A DNA stretch of 64,000 nucleotides, from positions 1 to 64,000 of the forward strand of contig NW_026706279.1 in the NCBI RefSeq assembly GCF_029867415.1, given 5' to 3'. This stretch comes from Vicia villosa. Its lineage: Eukaryota; Streptophyta; Magnoliopsida; Fabales; Fabaceae. This document shows, one piece after another, positions 1-10,393 of the stretch; within the stretch, counting starts at the first letter, position 1; every line of letters starts with the position of its first letter. Below the pieces are notes generated by a model. That model saw only the letters and a list, made by a program, of their open reading frames with translations, made no database searches and had not been told where the DNA came from. A program made the position numbers and the translations under genes.

Positions 1-804
1 GAGTGCTGTGATTTCAAGCCCAAGTCCAACTAGAATTAGGTTATATATATATATATGTACATCTCTAGTTGAAAGATAAGGAGAACGATCATAATGTAGT
101 CATTAGGGTTTGTTGTTTAAGTGAACCACCCAGGTTGTGGGATGGTCACTGATTTGTGCCTCGAAGCCTGTAGGTAAGAGGTTTGTTTTATTCACTCAGA
201 AGCTGTGAAGCAATGAGTGAAAATTGTGTTCTTGGAACTACGCTATTATGTATATTTAAGTTGTTGGTGATTAAGCCGTCGATGCAGTGGCTGAGTTGTT
301 GACTGCTAGACATCGTTGCGATGATTGGGAGTGGAATGGAGATATTCCATATCTAGGGAGAACCTAGGTAGAAGGGTCATTGGGTAGTGATTAAGTGAGG
401 AGTTGTAAACTGGGAGTTTAGCTCTGAATTGATACTGCTAATAGTGGACTTCATCCCTGGCTTGGTATGCCCCCAGAGTAGGTTGATTGAACCGAACTGG
501 GTGAACAATTCTGTTGTGTTATTTATGTTTCTGCATTGTTTATTTGTAAGTTCAGTTTGGATGTCATAACATCGTGCATGACATCAGTGTGTGATCTAAT
601 GACTGTGCTAACACAGAATCTCTGCAAAGCAGATTTGTTTATGTTAACTGAACTGATATGTGATCCCAACACTTCCAGACTTCTGGATGTTAGAAGTAAT
701 AAAAAAATTGGGGGATCTGTATGTACTGCCTCAGCTAAGCTGATGACAGACCAGATGTCACAACATCGTATATGACATCTGGGGTCTGTCTTACCAGAAT
801 TTCA
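1..804 (+). repeat. 3' part of a Sirevirus-like LTR, cut by the window start
   Basis: The reverse complement of this stretch matches the 1466-bp LTRs at 19378-20843 and 23782-25247, sharing the text from the 'Gly-to-UTR' stretch near 130 through TTACCAGAATTTCA at 791-804. It ends in CA at 804, the expected LTR terminus. No primer-binding site follows it, so it is a 3' LTR or a solo LTR. It differs from the copy at 19378 in many places, including a (TA)n tract near 45-56 where the younger copies have a TATTTATAACC promoter-like sequence, so it is an older family member. Two 26-bp dyads (560-585 and 754-779) are retained. Confidence 0.85.
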
Positions 805-2290
805 AAAATCCCTGGAAAGGGTCAGCCTCCAAAAAAACATGATAAAGTCAGTCTTTTAACAGACAAATTCACCAGCTAAGTCAAAATCCCTGGAAAAGGT
901 TGGCTACCAAAGAAAAACAGTCTTTTAATAAATAAAACCTCTTCAGTAGAGTCAAAACCAACAAAAACAGTTAGCCACAACCTTGGGCTTCATACAAGGC
1001 ACCCAAACAATAAAACTCCCCTGTCAAGAGTCAGCCTCAACCTTGGGCATTGTACAAGGCAGATAATAGAGTCTCCCCAGTGAGTCCTTCATCACTCAGT
1101 AGCCACAACCTTGGGCTTTGTACAAGGCAGATAAACCATATCTTTCATGTGTCAAAGATTCCTAACACTTAGGATCTTTCCCCATATAGTCATCCATACT
1201 TAATTCATTTAAGAGTCCGCCACAACCTTGGGCTTTGTACAAGGCAGAAAATAATGTTTTCCCCCTAAGTAGAGTCAGCCTCAATTCTGGGCTTTGTACA
1301 GAACACAAAAATACCCTGTAATTAATCCCCAGTGGAGTCATCTCCCAGAGTCAATAATATTAATTAATCAATCAAAAAAAGCCTCAAGCTTGGGCCTCAT
1401 ACAAGCCAGCTAAAGTCAAATCTTTTATACAGTAGATAGACATAGCTTATCTCTATAGAGAGATATTTTTACTACTCTACCACATTCAAACAAACAAACA
1501 TTTCAATTTCAATTTCAAATCAAAGTCTCCCATTTAGGACTCTGAAAGACATGCTCTGGCACATCCCCAGACTTGTACACTTTCCCTAATTTGGACGAGC
1601 ATCTTTCTTTCATTTAAAAGGCATCTGACTGGCATACTTGCACACACACAAGTAAGGTCCCCCTCTTGAATGAAATGAATCCAGTTATTCTGTCACTCTT
1701 TCAAAATGTTTGTGGTAGAATAGTACTAATACCTCTCTGTAGGGATAATTTCATGTCTCTTTACTATAAACAGAGATTTAATTCAAAGCTTCAACCTTGA
1801 GCTTCAAGCAAGGCACCAAAAAATCATTAATTTCCCTAGTTAGTTCCCCGAACTACATTAAGCTCTGACTTCCACTAGGGATATGTAGGCATGAGGTTCA
1901 CAAGGAATCTCAGCGAGCTAATAAAATACCAAAAATAGTCAGTCTGTCTATCTGTCTGTCTCTTCAAATCAATTCAATTCTCTCTCCTAACACAAAGGAG
2001 AAACTTTCCCAATCATTAGCAGCAAACACAATCACAATGACACAGAGAAGGTTCCTGTAGAGTACTACAGATATGTAGGGTGTTTAAACACTTCCCTATG
2101 TATAACCGACTTCCCGGACTCCAGAATTTCTAGTCTAGGTGAAATCCCCACACTTAGCAAACTCCTAGGGTTTAGTTGAGATCTTTTTTTCCCTTTCCTA
2201 CTCGTAGGACCAATAAGAAAGTTCGTGTGATATCGTAGGAAGAACTGAAATAAAATTCATCCCACCACGGGCGCATTCTCCTTCCAAATT
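805..2290 (+). repeat. Decayed Ogre/Tat-like LTR 3' portion, plus orientation (probable)
   Basis: There is no coding sequence here. The stretch near 2085-2130 resembles part of the plus-strand Ogre-like LTR at 61165-61215: a GGGTG...TTCCCT(A/T)TGTATAACC...GAACTC-like run in the same order, followed by a pyrimidine tract and CCTTTCCTA. Upstream, at about 1847-1895, lies a GGGATATGTAGGCA-type motif of the kind seen in Ty3/Tat LTRs. The right edge is not defined, because I cannot find a clean terminal CA with a target duplication. Assignment to Tat/Ogre is by resemblance only. Confidence 0.45.
966..1815. repeat. Dispersed short repeat around CAACCTTGGGCTTTGTACAA
   Basis: At least seven degenerate copies of a roughly 30-bp unit lie near 968, 1030, 1099, 1216, 1275, 1380 and 1788. 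Spacing is irregular, about 60-120 bp for the first six. The unit contains the palindrome TTGTACAA and CCTTG...CAAGG arms that could pair. The copies alternate with short blocks of the type 'CCCCAGTGAGTC'. This looks like a decayed tandem array inside a retroelement. Confidence 0.7.
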
Positions 2291-2754
2291 TCGCGTGAAG
2301 GGTTTAGCGTGCCGTCCTCCCAAGTGAAACGGGGAGGTAAAAGAAAACGACACCACACTCGCACGGGCCCTACCCCGCTGCCTACGTATCCTTTTCAGGA
2401 ATCAGAGTTACCGTAGCTCGGCTAAAGATTTTCTGTTTGTTTTTGTGTTTTTTAGTTGGGCGGCGTTAACGTTCGCGCTCTTGCATAAGGGATCGCCTAC
2501 GATGCGTACGAGCGGAAATAACGGTGCCCTTGGGTGCCAACCAGGCAAAAGAAAAAGAAATGATTGGTTTGTGTCTTTTAGGGTAATTCCATGATGACGA
2601 GAACCCACTACAAGGTCTCGCATCACTTCCTTACTTTTGTTTTAAGTCTGAACATTTATTAGGTGTTTTGAAGTGTTTTTGTTTAGGTGTCTTTTAAGGG
2701 AAATTAATTTGTGACTTGAATCATGCCATAAAAAGAGTTTTTTTGAATATTTAG

Positions 2755-2970
2755 AGAATGCACATCGAGGCCTACGCCACAATCGTTTCTCTAAATGAAA
2801 TACAGTTTTTGCATAATTAGAGAATGCACATCGAGGCCTACGCCACAATCGTTTCTCTAAATAGCGGTTAAGAAATACACCGAGGCCTACGCCTCAATCA
2901 TTTCTCTTCCGCTAAGCGGGAAAGAACATACATCGGGGCCTACGCCCCAATCATTTCTTTCACACTAAAA
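2755..2970. repeat. Tandem repeat with GAGGCCTACGCC core
   Basis: Four imperfect copies, at about 2757, 2820, 2870 and 2930, each hold (G/C)A(T)C(G)GGGCCTACGCC(A/C/T)CAATC followed by TTTCTCT. The unit is about 55-64 bp and the last two copies diverge more. It lies inside the decayed Tat-like LTR and has no coding role. Confidence 0.75.
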
Positions 2971-4621
2971 AAAAGGCATTAGCATGATTCGCGTCGTCCT
3001 TTATTAATGTTTTAAAAGTTGAAAAGGAAAAGAAGGGAAACTAGCCTAAAATGATCAACTAGCCTAATGTTACGGATTACGGGTCCTAAATCTATGGGAA
3101 TATACAAGTGAAGTTACAAGCAAAATTACAAGTAAGCATGATACAATATTGGTACAAAAATGACTAAAAGCATGACTTGAAAATAGTACAAAATGATTCA
3201 CAATATAATACAAAATTAGTACAAAAACGTGAGACGAAACAAGTCAAAATATGGCACGAAATGGATTAAAGGACTATTTATTTTCTATGATTTTTTATGA
3301 AGAAAAAGAATGCTAACTAAGCCAAAAAGAAGAATTAGCCTAACTAATATTTTTTATGTACATTTTTTTTTATGTGACAAAATTGTGCATCAAAGTCTAA
3401 AAATGATAGAAAAATTAGTTTTTATTTATTTAAAAAGAAATGGTAAAAAACTAATTAAAACATGAATTCAATCAAATAATATAGATGGCCTCAGGGGGTG
3501 TAAGACTGAAATGGAGGTGTAAAAAGCAAGAATGAGGCGCAGGGCCCAAAGAAGTGGCCCCATACATGTTTTTTATTACAATCATTCTGCACAAAAAACA
3601 AGATGATACCCGGGCCATAGGGGGTGTGAAATTGAATCCGGCCCAAGGAATTGTTGGTTTCAGATTTCATTATTGATCCATTTAATTATTATCAGTATTC
3701 ATAAAAAACAAATTAATTATAATAAAAGAAGTAAAAAAATAAAAGAAGCAAAATTGGATTGGGATTAGGGTTACAAACATTGGGGCGATTCGGCTTCTTC
3801 GTGAAGCTTCCTTCTCCTCACGCTCAGGCAACGCGGCGGCCGAAGATGATGCCGGAAAGATTGCTTCGGCTTCGAACCTCTCGCGCCACCGTCTCGATCT
3901 TTCGACCTCTTCTTGTCTCCGTCTCTCTTGTGTTTGTTCTCAAGATCTCTTCTCCGATCAATTCTCAACTCCGATGAACGAATCCGCCGTGATTTTCACC
4001 TTCGATCTCGTCCTCTCCTCTCCTACCTCCGCCATGAACGAAACAACTGCAAATCGGCTTCATACCTCATCTTAACCTCGAAACAATTCAATCAATTGGA
4101 GACGCTCCGGTGGTACTACGACGGCGACGGTAACACAGAGAAAACCAGAATATTCTTCACGGATTCAGGTGTATATCGTTCTCGATTCACTCTATTTTCC
4201 TTGCCTTCTCTGAGTTGTTGTTCGCGATGATATTGATCGTTGCTACATTGATGATGATTAAAGATCGTGATGTTGTTGTTGGATGTTGCAGAAAGGGAGG
4301 ATGTGCGATTGGTGATGAATCGATGAAGGTTTTGTGAAGCTTTTTCTGAGTTTTTTCCAGGTTGAAGATTGGAGAGATGAAGAGAATTTTTTGAGATTGA
4401 ATCTTGGAAACGTGAAGAAGATGAATGGGGATGATGATGATTGATGATGATGATTGAATCGTGGAGGTGAAGAGAGTGAGTAATGAAGGTTCAGAGAGAT
4501 TGTTGTGAGAAGATGAATGATGTGTGAAGTGGTGAAGTGAAGAATCAAGTATGTTGAAGAGAGAGAAGAGATTGCAAGTTATGAAAATGGTGGAGGGAAC
4601 TGATTCTGAAGAAGGAGCTCA

Positions 4622-4632
4622 AGTTATATAGA
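4622..4632 (-). promoter_or_regulatory. Putative TATA box of the minus-strand Ogre-like LTR
   Basis: CTATATAACTT on the minus strand sits just upstream of a long C/T-rich leader, as expected for the U3/R border of this LTR type. Confidence 0.4.
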
Positions 4633-6470
4633 GGTTGATCCTCAAGGTTAGTTTTTGGACTCTTCTCCTGAATTTCTGTTAACCGATTCTGTTATGACCT
4701 GTTCCCTTTTCTTCTCTGAATTCTGTTGGTGAACTGTTATACAATTCTGTTAGGGTTAGTTGAAATTCGGTTAGGAATTAGTTAGGTGCTGTTGGGGTAG
4801 TTGTGGCTTGGAAAGGTTGTTAGGATTGTAGAAAGTTTGAAGTGAAGTTGAATTTGCAGTGTGGGATTCTGTTTTGGATTGTTAGCTGCAGTGAATATGA
4901 GGTTAGTTTGGATAGTTAGTTATGGACTGAAAATTGAATATTGGTTTTTTTTTGGTGATTGAATTGAATGCAGGGCCGCTTTAATATGTATGGTATATGT
5001 TGTGAATGGATGTTGGTTTTGATTATGCAGGACAGGATTGTGGGTTTTATTTGCGCTTCTGTTCATGACTGCAGAATTGGTAGGAATAGTGCAACAATTA
5101 ACTTGCAGCGGATTCACTGGTGAGGATGGGCAGAAGATGATGTATGAAAACTTGAAGGGACATGCTCATGGATCATGAAGAATCAAAACTTGTTCTAGCA
5201 ACATTAGCACTAATGGAAGATGAGAAACACGATGAAGCTGAGAATGCGTGGATATTGAAGAGAGCTATATGTTTTTGTAACTTTATTTTTTTTGTGTAAT
5301 CTTTTCCAAATGTGAAATATAATTAGATATGTGATGTTGTAGTGACCTGTCTGGTGCCCATACATGTACTAGGAACTCATGATGAAATACAATGGTGAGC
5401 AATGCCCTTGCAAAGATTGTTTGAATTCTGTCCCGTGTAATTATCTATGAAATAATAGTCTGGGCTAATGGCTTAACTTGTAATGCTTTGGCTTGTAATG
5501 ACTTATTCCGAGTGGGGCCCTTTTTCGCCATTTCCAAATTTGCATCTTGATTGGATAGACTACAAGATATGATGAGAAATAACTGAAAACCACGTCATGG
5601 AATTTTAGTCAAAAATCAACTTTCGAAGTTTGACTTTGACTAAAAATCAAAGCTTGAATTATTGCCTTCCAATTTGAAATGATTCTCAAGACACTTTGTC
5701 TCCCCTCAAGCTCTTGTACAAAATTCAACGGATATGATTTGTAGCATAAGTGGCCAAGCAAACTAATCTCAGATTACATGATAAGACCCCGATGAACTCA
5801 TAATATGTCGAGATAGCCCATGTAGTGATCATAACAAAATCTTGCAATCCACTTGTAAACCCAAGCATCGAGGCTTAAGAGACCTATCCCTCAGTCATGT
5901 ACCAGACATCATTCTGCTCTTGATGAAAAGATAAATAAGTCTTTGTTCTAAGACTCATGTGAGACCCCAATTTGTTATGTGACCCTTGATCCCATGCTTT
6001 TAGATGCTTTATGATGCATGAGTTATGTTAGTGCCTTAATGGAGATATGCATGTGAAATGGAAAGCATAATTCAGTTAGAATTAAAGGGGTAGGACAAAT
6101 TTGGGGTATGACAATGATGAACACGTGTCTCTACGGTCAGTACGAAGCGTGCAGTTGAAAAGACGCCGACCTAGGTAACTGTTTTAAATCATTTCTTTTA
6201 CCACGATCTCTCTCCTCACGTCACTCGTCATTTAATGAAAATGATTTCTTTTGATTCTGAAACTATTCATTTTGTTTATTTATTCTTTTTCATTTTCTAT
6301 TTTATATTCGTCTCCTTATATTCTTTTCAAATCATATCATACATCTTTTTCGCTCCCTTGTCTCTCTTTCTTCTTGCATTCTCTCGTTTGAAAAGTTCTT
6401 AGCCGTTTTCTAAAACCCTAATCAAAAACCCAGTTCTCTTCTCCTGTTCGTTTTTGTTCATTCTGCATCC

Positions 6471-9161
6471 ATGGCTGCCTTCTCATCCCAAAATGTTGGT
6501 ACATCTGTTCCTCACCATCTCCAAGAAGAAATTTTGCAACTTACTCCTGTTGTTGCATGCTCTATTCCCAAGGACAAATTAGAAGTTATATGTGAACTCA
6601 TTGTTGATTTCGACAACCTTGAAGAACATGGATTTCATCTTAAAGAAGACATCATCTTTCAAGGATGGACCTTGTTGTTCGCTGAGTTCGTTGGCCCAGT
6701 TTATCCGGATCTTGTCAAGGAATTCTGGGCACATGCTGTGGTTGCTCCAAAATCAATACTTTCTTTCGTCCATGGAAAGTTTGTTGTTATTACTGAAAAC
6801 ATCCTAAGAGTGATGTTTGATCTGAAAAACCCTGAAGGGGCTTTTGAGATTGATAAAAGGGCAGTTTGGGAAGATGTTCTATCCACTCTCTATCCAAATG
6901 TCAAGAAAACAAAACACGTCAAGGATTTGAGAGATATCTACAAAATCTGGACAAAGATCATTCTTGGGTGTTTCTACCATAGGAAAGCAACACATGCTTC
7001 GGATTTCATCAGTAATGAGCAAAAGTATATTCTTTATTGCATTGCCACTGGGAAGAAGGTTGATGCGATCTACATCATCTTCAACCACTTGTGGAAAGCA
7101 GTAAAGGATTCCAGAAACGCTTTCAGAGAAAAAGGTGGAACAATCATTCCTTTTGGAAGGATTATTTCAAATCTTTTAGTGCATTCAAAGATTGTTGAAA
7201 GCTTGGAATCTGAAGGTATTGTGAAAGACCTTGCTGTCACATCTGGGGCTTGTCTGAATGCATTCACTTTGAAGAAGATGAAAGTAATTAAGACTATCAG
7301 TAAGACTCCTCAACCTCTTACTGATACAAGAATCAGAAGAGCACCTGTTCTTGCTGAGTTTGAAACCTTCTTCAACTGTGAGGTACCTGTAGTCAAAACT
7401 AGGTATCTGTTATCACAAGAAGAAAATAAATATCTCAAAAATCAAGAGAAGGGTGCTCCAATGAAAATAAATAAGAAGAAGGAAGAAAGGACTAAAAGAA
7501 AGCATGATTATCCTTCTGCTGTCTCTAAGAAACAAGATGTTTCTAAAGAGGTCATTGCAAAGGTTGCTAAGTCTGTCTCTGATGAGTTTGAGAAGAAAGG
7601 GAAAGAAGCTGTTGAGAAGAAGAAAACAAGAAAAAGGAAGATGATTCTTCAAGAGTCTGATGAAGAAAATGTCTCTCAAGAGGCTGAGAATCAACCAGAA
7701 GTTCTGGCATATGTCAGAAGGAAAGAAATCGCTAGCGGCAAAGCAAAGATTATTGAAGAGCCGAAGAGTAAGAAGCAGAAGAAGACTGAGGATGTGGCCA
7801 AAGCTTTTCTGAGAGGTTCCAAAGGTATATGCATTTCTGAACCTGATTCTGTTCCTGCTGTTCGTTCAGAAGTTGCACCAATAGAGGTTGTCCCTACACC
7901 TGAACCAGAAAAAGCCACATCAGAATCACCTGTCTTTGTCCATGTTCTTACACCTCCATCTTCTCCTATAACCATTCCTTCCTCTCCACCTACAATAAAT
8001 CCTGTTCTGGATATACCACCCCTTCAAACTCTCTTTCCATCTCAACCTTCTCTCAACGCCACCCTTGAACATACTCCCTCCACCTCTCAAAACAATCTTT
8101 GTGATTCTCCTCTTCCAACCTCTGCATCACATGAGCAGCTGCTCCGTGATTGCAACTACACTCCCAAGCCTCGTCCTGAAGCTGAAGTGGTAGTGTTAGA
8201 TTCTGATACTGAAGCAGAATCTTCTTATAGGTTGGATAGAGAACCTCATCCGTACTTCACTTCCAACCCTGCCTTTTCAAAAACCCAAATAAAATTCCGC
8301 CCTGTATATCCTATTGGTGTAGTTTTTGAAAACATAAAGAGGAATCTCAGAAGTATCTTTGATACTCTCAGAATTGCTGAAAGTTCTGGATTGAATGATG
8401 TTGCTATGCGGAACTTCTGGAGGATCTTTCGCAGAGAATCAGATGCTCTGTTTTTAGAACTTCAGGAAGCCTGTGTAGCTGCTGCCCCACGGCCTCGTGG
8501 AATTCTGAGGAATTATGAAGACTTCTGGTTTGCTAGTCTCAAAGGAAGACATCTGTTGGAAGAGAAGGCCTTCTTGGATGAGATGGAACAATTAAGACTG
8601 GCTGCTGAAATGGAAGCAAATCCATGCAGGGATATTGTTATCTTTATTCCTGATTATCCTGTTCTGCTCGGAGACTTCAAGACTCTCTTTGACTATCTGA
8701 GGGAAAACCCTTCGGAGAAAGACCCAAGCTTGGTCATTCCAGAAGTTGTTGACCCACCAGAAGTTGAAGGTCCTTCTGCTCCCAGGAATCTAGCTGCCAT
8801 TCTTCAGGCACTTGAGAATGGAGACTCGGAAATTCCTGCTGCAGAATATGGAGATGCTTCCATGCAAGAAGCAGATGCTGAAGATCATGTTGCTGAATCA
8901 GATCCTGTTGAGGACATCCCTGCAAATGATCTATCCATGGAAGCTATAGATCAAGTTGCTATTCCTGTGGTTGAAAGCATTGAAGCTTCTTCTGATGAAT
9001 CTTCTCGTCTTGCAAGGACTCTAGAAGAAATTCAGAAGAGACAGGATGAGCAAAGCTCACTCAATGCTGAGTATAGAGCTTTCATGGTGAGGCAAGATGG
9101 ACACAACAATGAGGTTCAAGAGATGCTGGCCAAGATCTTGTCAAGGCTAGGGCCATCTTAG
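6471..9161 (+). CDS. Sirevirus env-like protein (putative plant transposon protein domain)
   Basis: This is an uninterrupted 896-aa ORF. The start is the first ATG after a C/T-rich leader (CATCCATGGCT). Residues about 20-270 form a compact, mixed Trp/Phe-rich domain like the 'putative plant transposon protein' found in legume retroelements. Residues about 305-450 are strongly Lys/Glu-rich with nuclear-localisation-like clusters, 465-560 are Pro/Ser-rich, 570-730 form a second folded block, 740-860 are acidic, and the last 40 or so residues are predicted to be coiled coil. I see no clear signal peptide or membrane anchor, so an envelope function is unproven. The position after pol and before the polypurine tracts and 3' LTR matches the env-like ORF of SIRE1-type elements. 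It is intact although the rest of the element is truncated, which suggests modest age. The exact function is unknown. Confidence 0.75.
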   Translation: MAAFSSQNVGTSVPHHLQEEILQLTPVVACSIPKDKLEVICELIVDFDNLEEHGFHLKEDIIFQGWTLLFAEFVGPVYPDLVKEFWAHAVVAPKSILSFVHGKFVVITENILRVMFDLKNPEGAFEIDKRAVWEDVLSTLYPNVKKTKHVKDLRDIYKIWTKIILGCFYHRKATHASDFISNEQKYILYCIATGKKVDAIYIIFNHLWKAVKDSRNAFREKGGTIIPFGRIISNLLVHSKIVESLESEGIVKDLAVTSGACLNAFTLKKMKVIKTISKTPQPLTDTRIRRAPVLAEFETFFNCEVPVVKTRYLLSQEENKYLKNQEKGAPMKINKKKEERTKRKHDYPSAVSKKQDVSKEVIAKVAKSVSDEFEKKGKEAVEKKKTRKRKMILQESDEENVSQEAENQPEVLAYVRRKEIASGKAKIIEEPKSKKQKKTEDVAKAFLRGSKGICISEPDSVPAVRSEVAPIEVVPTPEPEKATSESPVFVHVLTPPSSPITIPSSPPTINPVLDIPPLQTLFPSQPSLNATLEHTPSTSQNNLCDSPLPTSASHEQLLRDCNYTPKPRPEAEVVVLDSDTEAESSYRLDREPHPYFTSNPAFSKTQIKFRPVYPIGVVFENIKRNLRSIFDTLRIAESSGLNDVAMRNFWRIFRRESDALFLELQEACVAAAPRPRGILRNYEDFWFASLKGRHLLEEKAFLDEMEQLRLAAEMEANPCRDIVIFIPDYPVLLGDFKTLFDYLRENPSEKDPSLVIPEVVDPPEVEGPSAPRNLAAILQALENGDSEIPAAEYGDASMQEADAEDHVAESDPVEDIPANDLSMEAIDQVAIPVVESIEASSDESSRLARTLEEIQKRQDEQSSLNAEYRAFMVRQDGHNNEVQEMLAKILSRLGPS

Positions 9162-9839
9162 ATTGAGTCTGTGTTGTTTCTTTCTTTTCGTTGCATCTGT
9201 CTTTGTGCATCTGATCTTACTTATCTTCATGTACTTCTGTACCTGCTGTTTGAACTTCAATGAAATCATTTGCCTCTGAATCTTTTTTGTTTTTTGATGA
9301 TATGACAAAAAGGGGGAGAAATATGTGATAAATGATTTGATTTAATCAGTTGCTTTTACTAACAAGAACTGCAAGTTCTATATGGTTTAAGTGTTTTGCA
9401 GGTATAAAGAAGTGAAGAGAATCTTCAAAGCAAACACAAGAAGCAAAACCATAAGAAGTGTTATTCTGTAAAAAGAATAAACTCATGGAAACTGAAGCAA
9501 GCCGAGTGCTGTCAAGCTTCAGAAATCAGAAGCAAGAAAGAAGAATGAATCAGAAGCACTGATAATAGAATTTGATCCATATTTGTCTATTTGCTTTGAC
9601 AAAATTCTATTTGCTCTGATACATTATTTTAGCCTATATGGCTCTGATACATATCATGTGTTCTCATATACATTTTATGTTCTGACTCGTTCATGCTGAC
9701 TTTTGTCGTTTAGTTTTTATTCTGTAACATTTCAGGATGTAGAGATGCTCTGATGATGCTCTGGTACATTCAACAATGTTCTGATACAAATCTAGCATGA
9801 AGTGATGTTGGTAGAAATTCAAAGCTCTGAAGCTATCCG

Positions 9840-10150
9840 AGGGAAGCAGAAATCAGAAGCTGTGAATGTTCTAAAGATCCAGAAAACTCAAGTTCTGAAG
9901 CTGTCCTAAATGGAAGCAGAAATCAGAAGCTGTGAATGATCTGAAGATCAAAGAAATTCAAGTTCTGAAGCTGTCCTAAATGGAAGCAGAAATCAGAAGC
10001 TGTGAATGTTCTGAAGATCGAAGAAATTCAAGTTCTGAAGCTGTCCTAGATGGAAGCAGGAATCAGAAGCTGTGAGTGTTCTAGGGATCTAAAGAAATTC
10101 TAGTTCTGAAGCTGTCCAATGGAAGCAGAAGTCAGAAGCTATGAATTCTC
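9840..10150 (+). repeat. 70-bp tandem repeat in Sirevirus 3' region
   Basis: Five copies begin (at AATCAGAAGC or its variant) at 9851, 9921, 9991, 10061 and 10131. The period is exactly 70 bp and the copies differ by a few substitutions. Each copy contains AGTTCTGAAGCTGTCC and GGAAGCAG. The array is non-coding and lies between the env-like stop and the polypurine tracts. Confidence 0.9.
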
Positions 10151-10229
10151 TGAAGACAGAAGCTTATGTGATCGTCTCTACCGAAATAATCAGGGAAGTC
10201 TTTTATTAAAGTTCTTCGAGTATTTATTT

Positions 10230-10393
10230 CAGGGGGAGATTATTTATCTCAGGGGGAGATTGTTAATCTCAGGGGGAGACATATTCATATGCTTATGTTA
10301 TAGCTGTGTAATTTGTCTTTTGCCGTCTGCTCTTTCTGATCGCAAATTCATATCATTTATATATGTTTTTGTCATCATCAAAAAGGGGGAGAT
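10230..10393 (+). promoter_or_regulatory. Multiple polypurine tracts of the Sirevirus
   Basis: AGGGGGAGAT or AGGGGGAGAC occurs at 10231, 10251 and 10271, and the final tract AAAAAGGGGGAGAT at 10380-10393 abuts the LTR. One more copy, AAAAAGGGGGAGAAAT, lies far upstream near 9308. These prime plus-strand DNA synthesis, and repeated copies are typical of Sireviruses. Confidence 0.85.

Larger units (their letters stand above)
2300..6112 (-). repeat. Ogre/Tat-like LTR, minus orientation, left end undefined
   Basis: On the minus strand this begins at 6112 with TGTCATACCCCAAATTTG, nearly the same start as the Ogre-like LTR at 58777, followed by similar AT-rich text. A TATA box lies near 4624-4631 (minus), followed by the C/T-rich leader expected of an LTR R/U5 region at about 4560-3760. 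The conserved CTGCCTACGTATCC...GAATCAGAG block sits on the plus strand at 2380-2420. No tRNA primer site could be found to the left, so the element may be a solo or truncated LTR. Small ORFs here, for example at 3759-4230 and 4258-4548, read through low-complexity leader and are not genes. Confidence 0.55.

Noticed and set aside
1310..1345. ATCCCCAGTGGAGTC as a possible reversed tRNA-Arg primer site
   Set aside because: Only part of the site matches, no LTR end adjoins it, and similar text recurs in the surrounding repeats.
3759..4230. Two overlapping plus-strand ORFs (72 and 105 aa)
   Set aside because: They lie in a C/T-rich LTR leader, overlap each other, and show no domain.
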